From Zymoseptoria tritici IPO323 (lineage: Eukaryota > Ascomycota > Dothideomycetes > Mycosphaerellales > Mycosphaerellaceae): a stretch of 64,000 nt of DNA. Positions 44,401 to 55,563 of the stretch are shown here, one piece after another (the first letter of the stretch is position 1; every line of letters begins with the position of its first letter). Both the position numbers and the translations under genes were made by a program. The notes beneath the pieces were generated by a model, which did not search any database, had not been told where the DNA came from, and worked only from the letters and a program-made list of their open reading frames with translations. The DNA lies in assembly GCF_000219625.1 (NCBI RefSeq), contig NC_018217.1, positions 372,001 through 436,000 on the forward strand, written 5' to 3'.

Positions 44401-45233
44401 ATGTCTCGAGGCGGACGAGGAGGTGGCGCCGCAGGGCGTATGAAAGACTTGCCTTTCGAGGTTGATACCGCACTCGAGGACCAGATTACCGCGTACACCG
44501 ACGGCCTGAACGAGGACGATGAAAAGATACTCTATCCTGTAAAACTCTCCAAGCAGCAGCAATAATACGACTAGCTAACGATACGCAGGACATGAAAATT
44601 CATCATGCTCCTCCACCGACTGCACGCGAAAGAAAATTGGTCAACAAGTGGCGCGAGATCCGAGAAGCCAGACGGAATGGACCATTCTTCATCGACGCTC
44701 CGCGCACCGGCAAGCGCGACCCAGCTGAGTTCAATGCCTTTGAGGATGTCGATTCGTATTCCAGCAAGCGAGTCAAGCGGACAGGAGGCCTTCACAGTCT
44801 GAAGAACGTGGGAATTGGTCAACATCATCCGCTGCCATGACTCACACGCGAATCGCTGACCCCTTCTGCAGTCAAAGAGCTATTACCAGAAGAGCTGTGG
44901 AGCGTCGTCGACGATGGCGAAGAAGTCGTCGAGGGTGCTGCAGCTCCGAAGAAAAACAACCTCGCCTTCCTCAAGAAGCGTCGTCTCGACAAACTCGCCC
45001 GTTTCGATGATGGCGCAGAAGTCGACCTCACCGCCGACATCAACGACGACGACGAGGACAAGAATGCGGATGACGAAGGTGCAGATGCGCCGGAAGCGCT
45101 CGAGGATGATGACTTCACCGAGGACGACGACGATTTGGGTGACGATTATAATGCTGAGAAGTACTTCTCGGGTGGTGAGAACAACGAAGACGATGGAGGT
45201 GGCGACGATGGAGGTGGTGAAGAACCTTGGTAA
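44401..45233 (+). CDS. RNA polymerase III subunit Rpc31 (RPC7-like)
   Basis: Three exons, 44401-44538, 44589-44817 and 44872-45233, give 242 residues. The N terminus MSRGGRGGGAAGR is typical of this subunit. The conserved centre has PTARERKLVNKWREIREA, then RKNGPF-like RRNGPFFID and a Lys-rich part (SSKRVKRTGGL). After VKELLPEELWSVV the C-terminal half is strongly acidic (Asp/Glu runs) and ends GGEEPW. Rpc31 belongs to the Rpc82-Rpc34-Rpc31 initiation subcomplex of polymerase III, which makes tRNA and 5S rRNA. Splice sites keep the frame across both introns. Confidence 0.85.
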
Positions 45234-45379
45234 TTTAGAGCGTACCCTGTCCACTGATATCTCCATATACCCCACGCGCACGAGTCACATCTGAAATGAT
45301 CCGTCACCAACCACCCCCTTCCCTTTTCTGCCCTGCAACGCCGAGCTAAATCGACTTTGCTAGCGATTTCGCTCTAGAA

Positions 45380-46080
45380 GATCCAACCGAAGAATACGAC
45401 CGTGCCAGAAAACAGCGGGATAGCAAGAAAAAACACTTTTACAGGTACGAATTGCACAATTCTACCGGTCCTGATCCCAAGAATCGGGCTAACGAGCAGT
45501 GGGACAACCTCGAGACGCTGCTGTTGGGCAAAGCCAAGAAAGAGCGGGCTGCTTCCAGGAAAGCGAGATCTGCTGATGATGCTGTCGAGAATGCCGATGA
45601 TCAGGACGTCGAGCCGGACTGCTTCGACGGTGAGGACGACCTGGATGACGGCGAACCGGTATGTCAGCCCATTGATCATTGGACGTCTTTTCCTACCACC
45701 TTTCAAGTACTGACCGCCTATAGTGGTAAGTTTCTCGTTTCTTTTGTCTACTATCTTTCACGAATCTGGTCCGAGTCCCGGTCGAAAGAGGTAAGGGCAT
45801 AGATCGTATCCTGCACGAACGTGCAACCGCAGGAATACATGCAAGCCACATCGAAGCTTGACCGAGCCTGCGGGATATGAGTTGGCTGAATGCGCAATTG
45901 TGAGAAGCAAGATTGGAGAGAATTGCGGACCCTACTTGGATGTCAGTCTGACCGAAGCCATGCGGTCTTCGCAGCGAATTGGATGTCAGAAAGCTATAGG
46001 GTCAGGCTCAAGCTTTTCGACCAGCAGCTTCTGCATGGCAGTGTTCAAATGGAAAGTGAGCGAGGGGCACGTCCATGAAC
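45380..46080 (+). pseudogene. possible gene fragment, unrecognised
   Basis: An open stretch from about 45360 to a possible donor at 45661 reads like protein (DFALEDPTEEYDRARKQRD, RYELHNSTGPDPKNRANEQW, an acidic end DGEDDLDDGEP). A second protein-like stretch at about 45900-46075 (RELRTLLGCQSD, VFAANWMSESYRVRLKLFDQ) is in another frame with no clean splice between them. No start codon with context is evident. It may be a decayed gene or one with introns I could not resolve. The rest of 45234-46478 shows nothing else. Confidence 0.3.
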
Positions 46081-46478
46081 GGACCTCACTCCGGAAGCTT
46101 TCTCAAGCGCCGGCATTGTGACTCGACTTCGAGTCCTCTCTCTCTTCTGCAAATTCCATCTACATCACAAATGTCGGTGAATGGGCTTATTATGGCAGTC
46201 CTTTCGCAATGCAAGGTCTTCTCGGGAAAGAACTTGGCCGTTGCGAGGACTGTCCGGGGCATGAGATTTCTCTGCCAACGCATTTTCTTTTCACTCCACG
46301 CGGCATCCGCCAGGAACCGGTTTTGTTCGGCGCCATCCCCACCCAATCCGTGGCTATCGCTGGGCATGTGGCCAGATAAAGCCAAGAATGTGGTAAGTCC
46401 TCAACACGTTGTTTTCATCATTGTTCTCTTTCCATATTGTTATTCTCCATACACAATTGCCTGTGCGAGTTTCTCACC

Positions 46479-48089
46479 ATGCCGGAAAACGCCACTCTTC
46501 TCCAAGGCTTCGAATGGAGTTGCCCAGCCGACGGCAAACATTGGCAACGGCTCCTCCGAGCTCTGCCGAATCTGAAAGCATGCGGGATCGACAACATTTG
46601 GCTTCCTCCTGCTTGTAAGGCAAGCAGTCCGGAAGGCAATGGCTACGATATTTATGATCTGTACGACCTTGGCGAATTCGACCAGAAGGGTGGTGTGAGA
46701 ACGAAATGGGGAACTAAGGACGAGCTGCTCGAATTGTCAGCCAAAGCAAAGGAATCGGGTATTGGCCTCTACTGGGATGCTGTTCTCAATCACAAGGCTG
46801 GAGCAGACAAGAGGGAGAAAGCTCATGCTGTCGAGGTTGATGAACACGACAGAAATACCGAAGTCTCGGATGCTTATCAGATTTCCGCGTGGCTTGGATT
46901 TGACTTTCCGGGGAGAGGAGAGAAGTACAGCAAGTGAGTCGGCCGCAACTTGAACAACCCTAACCCTAAGCTGACCATAGCAAGGCAGAAATACCACTGG
47001 TACCACTTCTCGGGCACTGACTGGGATGCCGCCAACGAGCGGAAAGCGATCTTCAAGCTCAAAGGCGAGGGAAAGTCATGGAGCGAAAGTGTCGACGACG
47101 AAGACGGTAACGCAGATTACATGATGTTCGCCGACGTCGATTACAGCCATCCAGAAGTTCAAGAAGACGTCAAGAACTGGGGTCCATGGGTCGTCAAGGA
47201 GGCCGGCTTGAAAGGATTCCGCCTCGATGCCGTGCAGCACTTCTCGCAACGCTTCACGAACGAGTGGGTCGAGCATGTACGCAAGGAATGCGGCGACGAC
47301 ATCTTCATGGTCGGCGAGTTCTGGACGAACGATACCGAAGCCATGAGCCGCTGGCTGGACGACATGCATCGGAAGTTCTCCCTGTTCGATGCCCCTTTGC
47401 TGTACAATTTCTCCAGGCTGAGCACGACCGAAAACGCCGATTTGAGGACTGTCTTTGACAACACGTTGGTCAAACGCGATCCGCTCAATGCAGTGGTAAG
47501 TCAGCATTCGCGGCCCCCCCCCAAACATTATGCTAATACCTCACAGACCGTAGTCATGAACCACGACACCCAACCCCACCAAACAATGGCCACCAAAGTC
47601 GAAGGCTTCTTCAAACCCCTCGCTTACGCCTTGATCCTCCTCCAAGACGCCGGCTACCCATGTCTCTTCTACGGCGACCTCTACGGCATGCAAGGCGAGT
47701 CGCCCGAACCACCCGCCGCTGGCAATAAGATCGCCGACATGACGCTCGCTCGGAAACTGTATGCCTACGGCCAGCAAGACGAGTATCTCGACAAGGCGAA
47801 TTGTATCGGTTTCGTGCGGAGAGGGACGGCTGAGCATCCTGCTGGGTTGGCGTGTGTTATGTCCAATGGTGGACCTGGCGAGATTCGAATGGCGGTTGGG
47901 GAGATGCATGCTGGACAGATCTGGACGGATGTGCTTGGATGGGAGCAGGAAGAGGTCAAAATTGATGATGAGGGGTATGGAGTGTTCAAGTGTCCTGGCG
48001 TCAGTGTGTCGATATGGGTCAGGCAGGACGCTGAGGGGAGGGACCGCTTCCCGCTCAATTTTGACAGCGATATCTACAAGGAATGTTGA
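46479..48089 (+). CDS. intracellular alpha-amylase (GH13 subfamily 5 type)
   Basis: Three exons, 46479-46933, 46985-47495 and 47547-48089, give 502 residues. There is no signal peptide, and the N terminus MPENATLLQGFEW is that of the cytosolic fungal/bacterial liquefying-type amylases. Conserved regions are DAVLNHKAG (I), GFRLDAVQHF with the nucleophile Asp (II), VGEFW with the acid Glu (III) and NHDTQPHQ (IV). It hydrolyses alpha-1,4-glucan; fungal members have been linked to glycogen or alpha-glucan metabolism. The first intron must end at CAAG (46981-46984) to keep frame and contains two telomere-type repeats. The second intron has a nine-C run. Confidence 0.92.
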
Positions 48090-48583
48090 GCTCACGCAGG
48101 ACGGATTCGATTGAGCTGCTTGGATGTCGTAGTACCGTTTGGGGAGATCGATCTTAAGCTTTAAATATAGAGCACTGCTTGGAGCACTCAAGATAGAGGG
48201 TTGCTGGACGATGAACCTATCCGTGCAATTGCGAGACTTGCCGATTGCTCTGTAGACAGACTACGCCCGTAGCCTTTGCTCACGAATTCCGCAGCTCGTT
48301 TCCTCTGCGTTCGAAGGTACCGTCCGACACGTGCCTGGCCAGGCCATGCAAATGCAGCATCTTTCACTGCGCAGGCTTCAACGTCTTTGTTCATCATAGC
48401 AGCTGAACACTGCTTCGACGTGTCTCGCCCGCTTCCCACACCCTGCCACATGCGAGAGCATCGCATGAAATTCGGACCCTCCTTGAAACGCCTGGCTATG
48501 CTTTCCGTGCTCTTACACGCAGGCTCTCCCTGACCTTCATCGCGTATTCCGAGATTGCTTTTTCATGAATTCAGACCCCCATC
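48090..48583. other. intergenic, convergent 3' ends
   Basis: 494 bp between the ends of the amylase and eIF3l genes. No coding or RNA signal is supported. Confidence 0.4.
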
Positions 48584-50080
48584 TCAATACGTCCTTGCCA
48601 AATTCCTCAGATACCAGTCTACCAGTCTCCGTCCAACCTTTGCCTCGGAAACGTGGATAAGGTCACCCTCCATGGAGTAGTCCAGGTCGCTCGAGTTCAC
48701 GACCTCACCCTCCAACAAGCCGCCATCAGTGTGACGCACTTGTCGGCTGCGTTGCTTGTTGACGAGGAGCCAGCTGCGAAGAGTGTCTGGGTCAACCTCG
48801 AGGAAGCCGGCGAGCTTGGTAAGGTCCATAGTGGTGTAGAGCTTGAGGTAGCTGCGGACGGTAGGCGCAAAGATGTTGTTCTTGACTTCGTTCATGAAGA
48901 TGGAAAGGTGGTGCTCGATCGGATCGGGGTTGAGGTGAGGGTTCTCAAAGTCGGGAGGTGTCGGTGAAATGAACTTGGGGCATGCGGTACGGAAGAGCTC
49001 CTCGAAGATGGGCAGAGCCTCGGGACCACCACGCTGCATGCGCGTGAGCTGCTCGCCGTACTTCTCACGGAGAGCGGTGTGGATGGTGTCGTCCAATCGG
49101 GTTGGGTGGAATGCCACGCAAATGGCCACGAGTGCGTACATTTGGTCGTTCTTCTTGGAGATGCTGTCGTATTGGGCACCCTTCTGGAAGTTCTTGGTGC
49201 GCGAGACGTAGATGAGGATGTGGTTGAATGCGCGGAGGGCATCGGCGTAGCGGTGCATCATCATATACGAGAATCCAACGTAGTAGTATGTCGTGAAGTT
49301 GGCAGCCATGACACGCGCGAACATGGCCTTTTTGTTCAGCTCGATGTCGTCGAGAGTCTTGAGAGCCAAGCTGAAGTCTCCGAGCAAGCAGTGTACACGC
49401 AGCAGACCGATGATGGAGAAGTAGCCCAACATTTGGTACAGTGGGCGGTTGCCGTAATCGCCGGCATATGGTGCGGGATCCTCTCCTCTCTTTCGTGCGG
49501 CCAATTGCTCGCTGATCTGGGATCGCTGGATGAGCGAGTAGAGAACGTTGAGCACCGAGTAGCATCCCCAGGTGTTCGGGTTGTCACGGAGCATGGCAAC
49601 TTCATCGTCCGAGGCGCTCGCGTTGGGTTGACCTTGCTGAAATGCGACTCGTTGGCGGTATGAGCAGAAGGAGTTGAATTGGTAGATGAACTCGTCAATG
49701 ACGTCCCACGCCCAGTAGTATTGTCGCTGATTTGGTCAGTATCATTGAGATCTTACTGCATAGCCGAGTATAGTTACCGAAGGCACTTCAATGTCCACGG
49801 GACCCTCACTGTTGAGGATGTAGTGGAAAAGGTTGCAGTAGCTGTCGTAGCTTTGTGTCTTCAACTCGATCGAGGCGCCGTACTCCAGTGGTGTTGCTGC
49901 CGCTGCCAGTTGTGCCTGCAGATCTTGTGCGCCGCCGAGGGATGATGATCGGTCGAGGTCATATTCCTGTCCATCTTCGTAGCCAACCTGCTCCCGGTAA
50001 TCATTCGCAAGTGCCTCCTCTTCCGCGTCCGAGTCGTCGTCGATGGGCCGTTGCGCCTGGGGCGCTGGTCGCCCGCTCAT
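48584..50080 (-). CDS. translation initiation factor eIF3 subunit L
   Basis: Two exons, 49778-50080 and 48584-49726, give 481 residues. The N terminus is acidic (DDDSDAEEEALANDYREQVGY). Family blocks include YYWAWDVIDEFIYQFNSFCSYR, YSVLNVLYSLIQRSQI, YYYVGFSYMMMHRYADALRAF and the C-terminal PCI-type region with KLYTTMDLTKLAGFLEVD. eIF3l is a subunit of the eIF3 complex that binds the 40S ribosome and is present in filamentous fungi though missing from budding yeast. Length is close to orthologues. Confidence 0.93.
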
Positions 50081-50453
50081 GATGAGAATGTGTCGTGCAG
50101 GTGAAGGAGGTGCGGGTGTTCGATCGGCGGATTGTCGTGTATGTCGCGGTCAGTGTGTAGATGGTCTGGAGATTCTCATCTTCAACAACCCTAACAAATT
50201 TGATGCCAGTGGGGCGTTCCTTCCACGTTTGGCGTTCGAATTCTTGGCATCGCGGAGTCGAGTTGGTGGGTTTGAGATGCTTGGAAGAGAGCCTCTTCAC
50301 GACCGCAACATCATCCAGGTATCATTTTCATCCAGTAGACAGGATTGAGGTGTACATAAGACCTCAGAATCATAAACGCTGTTCGCAACCTCGAACAAGA
50401 CTTCCCTCAACATAGTCCACCTCATTCCTCTCACCTCGATCACACGCAAACCA
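50081..50453. promoter_or_regulatory. divergent promoter region, eIF3l and nitrilase-family genes
   Basis: 373 bp between opposite start codons. It contains a telomere-box-like AACCCTAAC at 50187-50195. No other site is claimed. Confidence 0.4.
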
Positions 50454-51453
50454 TGGCACCGGTCCACAGAGTCGCCGTAATACAAATGTGGCCCAAGGTC
50501 TATCTCTCCATGATCGCACGTCTAAGCCCGCACTGAATGAACCCTCCCAGCCCATGGCCATCGAACGCAACTACAAAACAGCCTGCGACTTCATCCGCGC
50601 CGCCGCCCTTCAAGGCGCCACACTCGCTGTCCTGCCCGAGTACCATCTCCTAAACTGGCTCCCCAACGATAGCAAATTCAAAGCAGCCTGCGCATCGTGG
50701 AAGACCTATCTCGATGGCTACGTCTCCCTGGCCAAAGAATGCAACATCAACATTGTCCCCGGCACGATCGTAGAACTGCACAATGCCGGAAGGGACGATG
50801 AATGTCTTCTCAACGTGGCGTACTTCATCACGAATACGGGAGAGATTGCGGGCAAATATGTCAAGAAAAATCTTTGGGGGTCGATTGAGCGGTTGCATCT
50901 CACTTCCAGCTCTTCCGATCCTCACCCGGTGTTTGATACACCGCTTGGAAGAGTGGGAATGTTGATCTGTTGGGATCTTGCGTTCCCGGAGGCCTTTAGA
51001 GAGATGATCTCTCAAGGCGCCAAATTGATCATCATACCTACGTTCTGGACGCTGTCGGATTGTTCGAAAGCCGGGCTGGCCATCAATCCCACGTCCGAGG
51101 CTCTCTTCCTCGACTCGATGCTGACGGCTCGATGTTTCGAAAACACATGTGGTGAGTGCATACCGCTCGATGACACCCAAAGAAGAAATGCTAACGAGCT
51201 TGTCTGTGCAGCAATCGTATTCGCCAATGCAGGCGGACCACCGGGCAAAGGCTATGCCGGGCTTTCTCAAGTCTGCGTTCCGTATGCTGGAGCATTGACG
51301 AGGTTGGGAAGCTCAGCAGAAGGAATGGCGGTTGTTGATGTCGATATGCAGATCGTTGAAGATGCCGAGGAGAATTATCAGGTGCGAGCGGATCTTGCGA
51401 GAAGTGATTGGCATTATGAGTACAGACATAGCAAAGCAGATGCGAAGCTGTAG
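50454..51453 (+). CDS. carbon-nitrogen hydrolase (nitrilase superfamily)
   Basis: Three exons, 50454-50498, 50551-51151 and 51212-51453, give 295 residues. The short first exon encodes MAPVHRVAVIQMWPK, the usual first strand of the family. The catalytic triad is visible: Glu in LPEYH, Lys in KYVKKNLW and Cys in LICWDLAFPE. The enzymes cleave amide or nitrile C-N bonds; substrate cannot be read from the sequence. Homologues are common in ascomycetes as uncharacterised hydrolases. No targeting signal is seen. The exon 2/3 junction splits an Ala codon and continues IVFANAGGPPGKGYAG without loss. Confidence 0.88.
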
Positions 51454-51719
51454 TGTGGGAAAGATGACAAAACTTGCAGCCAACGTGCAGACATGTGGAA
51501 GGACTTTCTATTCGCCTACAGCGTGTTGACGCATCGAAGTGTTCCAACCTCGCAGGAACATCTGTAAGCCTCAATTCAAGATTGGTTTACAGTAATGTCC
51601 AAGCTTGAAGCAGGCCTTTAACCTCAGGTCGATTTCGGACGGTGAGAACTCCGATGCGCTAAATCGCTGTTCGTTTGACTTCCGTGGCGGCAACGGATCT
51701 GCATCAAAAGACAGTTCTG

Positions 51720-52702
51720 CTAGTCTCCCAATCCGCGCGTTCGATAGCGCTCCACCTCTGCCCGAACTTCCACTACTGTCATCGGTGCTTTGCGTTCGGA
51801 CCACTTGCCCTGCTCTTTGAGAGCAAAACCTGCTATGCTTCGGAAAGCGACGACGAGGAAGCCGAGCTCTTCCCGATCGACATCGAAGACTTCCCACCAC
51901 TCGACTTCTGGAAGTTTTACGTCGACTTCTCTGCTTGCCAGATAGATTGCAGCCACGGCCAGCGCTGAAGGCTGATGTGTGAGGTATAACAGTTGCGGGC
52001 TCAGCAAGGCGCTGTTCAGATGTGCAAAGGCAGCCTTGGCCACGAGTGAACCTGTGCTGCTCTGGAAAGCATCGATGGTCTGCAGGTAGTTGATGCAGAG
52101 CGTGTGAGGAAGCGCAACATGAGTCTGAAAGCCGAGCACACGTAGAATGTGGCCCTCAATCTCAAACAGTCGGTTTCTTGCAGCCTCATATTGACTTTCA
52201 GGTAGGTGCCAGTCCGAGAAACCCAGCTTGGTGCTCATGTCAAGCGACGTGAGTCCAGCTAGGGGAAGACTCGAGAGATACTTTATTGTAGTCAGAGTTT
52301 GTCGAGGAGTGATGGGGAATGCAGATGGCTTCGCAACGAGGTAAAGTGCCGCAGCGGCAACTTCCTGTGGTTGTTACAAGGGTCAGCACGGATGGTCATT
52401 ACTCGCCATGACCACGAGGGATATCATGAGCCAGGGGCGGAACAGACCTCGGCGTCGTGATCGAGAATGCTCCCTCCATCAGGACCAACCCAGAAACGAG
52501 ACAGCACGACTATTGCCTGGGCGATGATTTCCTGCGGAAGGTGGAGCAAGATGCCTGCGGCCTGGATCAGGCTGGCGGTCGCGAACCGGGTGGAATCCTC
52601 GATGTCTTTGGGAATCCCATCGAGTTGCGAGGATGATGTCTCCAGTTGCAGCGAGGTGACCAGTGGATTGAGCAGATGCGACGGTTCGGTGATTGGAGCC
52701 AT
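51720..52702 (-). CDS. cyclin-L-like cyclin
   Basis: Two exons, 52448-52702 and 51720-52364, give 299 residues. The first cyclin box holds ATASLIQAAGILLHLPQEI and continues across the intron with AAAALYLVAKPSAFPITPRQ. The second has EIEGHILRVLGFQTHVALPH and LAVAAIYLASREVDVKLPE. These phrases match cyclin L of animals closely (LIQAAGILLRLPQ; LGFCVHVKHPH, from memory); cyclin Q is an alternative. Cyclin L proteins partner CDK11 in transcription and splicing. The RS-rich tail of animal cyclin L is absent. The intergenic gap to the nitrilase gene (51454-51719) is short and empty. Confidence 0.8.
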
Positions 52703-53562
52703 GCGAGTGAGTGAACGACGCAAATTGAAGGGTCGAGCGGAGCGGAGCGGGGACTCGTAGCGAGCGTGGTCGAGGCAGATGGCGACGGGGATGTTGGACC
52801 TGGAGGTGAAGTGCAAGGTTCGGTGAGATGGAATTCTGCTGCGTGATCTACGAGTTGGTGCCTGTAAGATAGTTCTACACCGTTGTGGGACTAGCGTGAA
52901 ATCCGATCGTCCTTCCTCCCAACCTTGTTGATCCTTCTGTCCACCATCACGTTCCATGACTTTCATCACACCGACGACTGGACCTTTCATGTTCACTGAT
53001 GCCGAACCCTCCACTCCACTCCACTCCACCCCGCACTCACCTGCTACGAGGTACCGAGTCCACCATGACAATTCTCCGGCTCGGCCTCGCGTCCGGCCAT
53101 CGACATCGACATCGACGGCGACCTGATGCTCATCCGGTCTGCATCGATAGTTCGATGCCGAATGCGGCTCGTATAGGACCTACCTTACAGCATCATCACC
53201 AAAACATGAAACGAGCGACCGAATGGATCTTGGTTCTCCGCTGCAAAGAAATCATTCGTCGTCTCCACGCTGCGTGCAATGCGATGGACGATCACGACTC
53301 TCCCGGCACGGCCCCTATGCTGCATTGAAACATGTCATCAGCAATGGAGAAGTGCTCTAGTCTCGTGCAAGACCGAAAGTTAGATGCATCCATAAAGGGC
53401 GAGAGTGGTCAGGTGAACATTTGCATTGCGTCCACTCCGACTACATCTTGTCGCACTGTCGTTTTCCCTTCATTCTTGACTTTGCTTTGCTAGCAAGTCT
53501 CCAAAAATCACTCGTTTGCTTTGCTTACCCTCGTTGTTGTCTCGTATATCATTCTTTTCATC
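52703..53562. other. intergenic, about 860 bp
   Basis: A short CGACAT-type repeat lies at about 53099-53118. Open frames here are short and without coding character. It includes the promoters of the cyclin gene (minus) and the Ser/Thr-rich gene (plus). Confidence 0.4.
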
Positions 53563-54948
53563 ATGCAATACTTCCCACTCACTCTGGCCGTGGTTGGCTT
53601 GATCAACCAGGTCCACGCACAGCAAGACCTTGATCCTTCGACTTGCGCTTGCAATGTACCAACTCAAACAGCATCCATCACCGTCACGTCCACTTCGACA
53701 TCCACCTTGACAGTCACCCAGACTGTGCCCGCCACTCAGTCCTCTGCTGTTGCCACTCCGACGGCCAGCAACGGACTCGGCACGGCCAGCAACGGATTCA
53801 ATCCGTCAAGCACCGGAAGCTTCCTATCGACCACCTCCACGACCTCCGCATCGAGCTCCTCAGGGTCATCTAGCACCGAGAAAAGTCCCACCGGTGCATC
53901 GAGCATGACGTCGGGTGGCTTTGCCAGCCGTTCGTCAAACTCGTCTACTGTCTACTCCAGCACATACTGGCGATTCCAGAGCACCAAAGCGAGCTCTACA
54001 GGCGCATCGACGTCGGGCAGCTTCCTTCCATCTTCTGTAGCGTCTTCGTCCGGATCTTTCGCGACGTCTTTCGCACCATCGACGTCCGCCAACAGCACTG
54101 GAGTGAGCCCCACAGGTGCAACGACCAGCTCCCTGGCAAGCTCCAGCACATACTGGCGATTTCAGAGCACCAAAGCGAGCTCTTCTACAGAAGCATCGAC
54201 GTCGGGCAGCTTCCTTCCATCTTCTGTAGCGTCTTCGTCCGGATCTTACGCACCATCCTCCATGCCATCGGCATCAGCCAACAGCACCAAAGTGAGCCCC
54301 ATCGGCATATCGACGGGTTCCTCAGCAAGCTCTCAGACGACCGTGTTCGTGATTCCAGTGCCTTCTTCCATCCCTGCTGCGTCGCAGGTATCGTCGATCG
54401 GTTCTTCCATCCAGAGCAGCATTGGCTCATCATCATCCACGGAGGGTCCATACAACAGTGCCGGCGTGAAGCCCGCCAGCACCGCAAGCACAACCTCATC
54501 CACGAGCTACAGCTACGCCTCCACGCCTTCCGCTTTCGCAAACTCCAGCAGCTCTTCCTACACGCCTTCCTCCAGCGCAAGCTACAGCTATTCCTACACG
54601 ACTTCCGCCGTATCTCAGCTGCCATCCACCAGCAGCGAGTCTGGTCCAACAGGCACGCAAAGCGCCAGCTCGACATCCCAGTACTCGGCTTCCGGCGCTA
54701 CCCCGTCGTCCACAATCGCCAACTCCTTCACAAGCAGCGCAAGCTCACCGCCAACCGCGAGTGCCTCAGTCTCGCGGCGCGAATATCCATCCTCAGAGGG
54801 TGGCGAGGACTCGCCTCCCGTCTACAGTTCGGAGGGCGACGACTCGAGCGCCCCCGCCTACAGTTCGGAGGATGATGATGCTGAGGAACAGCAGTCGTCG
54901 CCTTGGGACTTCTTCCAGCGATTCCATCCCCGCGCTCTGCGAGTCTGA
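53563..54948 (+). CDS. Ser/Thr-rich secreted or cell-wall protein with internal repeat
   Basis: A single exon of 461 residues starts at the ATG at 53563; the in-frame sequence upstream is not preferred because the signal peptide (MQYFPLTLAVVGLINQVHA) starts exactly here. After QQDLDPSTCACNVPTQT nearly the whole protein is Ser/Thr/Ala/Pro-rich, as in heavily O-mannosylated wall proteins. A 35-residue unit containing STYWRFQSTKASS...SGSFLPSSVASSSGS occurs twice. The C terminus departs from this: REYPSSEGGEDSPPVYSSEG, then a DDDAEEQQ acidic stretch and WDFFQRFHPRALRV. It lacks a GPI signal (no hydrophobic tail), so wall attachment, if any, must be by other means. No enzymatic domain is seen. Confidence 0.72.
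   Translation: MQYFPLTLAVVGLINQVHAQQDLDPSTCACNVPTQTASITVTSTSTSTLTVTQTVPATQSSAVATPTASNGLGTASNGFNPSSTGSFLSTTSTTSASSSSGSSSTEKSPTGASSMTSGGFASRSSNSSTVYSSTYWRFQSTKASSTGASTSGSFLPSSVASSSGSFATSFAPSTSANSTGVSPTGATTSSLASSSTYWRFQSTKASSSTEASTSGSFLPSSVASSSGSYAPSSMPSASANSTKVSPIGISTGSSASSQTTVFVIPVPSSIPAASQVSSIGSSIQSSIGSSSSTEGPYNSAGVKPASTASTTSSTSYSYASTPSAFANSSSSSYTPSSSASYSYSYTTSAVSQLPSTSSESGPTGTQSASSTSQYSASGATPSSTIANSFTSSASSPPTASASVSRREYPSSEGGEDSPPVYSSEGDDSSAPAYSSEDDDAEEQQSSPWDFFQRFHPRALRV
53955..54249 (+). repeat. two-copy coding repeat in the Ser/Thr-rich gene
   Basis: Copies at 53955-54060 and 54141-54249 are nearly identical apart from one 3-bp insertion and a few substitutions. Such repeats can change copy number by slippage or recombination. 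Confidence 0.8.
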
Positions 54949-55563
54949 GCATAGAAGACACTATATACGGCTCTGTCGTGCATGCGCCGACCCGCATGCT
55001 GTACGAATGAGCCTGGAGGGTGTTCACGGTCTCACGATTGCGGAGAGAAGACGGAGGCGGACAAAGGTTGGCAACGAGAGATTCGAACCTGTATCTTGTT
55101 TCATGTGTTTTAAGATCATCACCGTTCAGTACATCACATTTCATGTGTTTGACATCATTACCATTCAGTACATATACTCCGGCCAGACCTTCGCTGGTCG
55201 AATGTCGCAATGCTATCCTTCTCTTCTTCACTACCTTTGATGTCGTTGTGTACAGGCAGCATGGGCCACTCCAAAGCGTTCGCGTGGCAGCTTCCTGAGC
55301 TGTGATCCTGATTGCGGAGTCGATCAAGGTGCCTGCACTCCGACGCAATGCGGGACGTTCCCAGCTGTGGTATGGCTCTACTCGACGGCGGCTTTAATGA
55401 CCTCGTGATGATTGGGTCACATCGTCAATGAACGGACTGGAAGGCTTGCATAACAGAAGAGCAGCGTCAAGGCTGCCATAGGTCGCCGACTCGAGCAGGA
55501 CACCAGCATTCCTCCGGGTGAGGATGACGAAAACTCCGATCATATCGTTCGCATGCCGCTGCC
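54949..55563. repeat. intergenic with a 40-bp tandem repeat
   Basis: Two imperfect 40-bp units starting TCATGTGTTT lie at 55101-55140 and 55141-55180, both containing TTCAGTACAT. No gene is supported in this gap. Confidence 0.5.

Noticed and set aside
46075..46575. 166-codon plus-strand frame running into the amylase start
   Set aside because: Different frame from the amylase, no domain, and overlaps its conserved N terminus.
49079..49663. 194-codon plus-strand frame opposite eIF3l
   Set aside because: Shadow of the conserved eIF3l coding strand.
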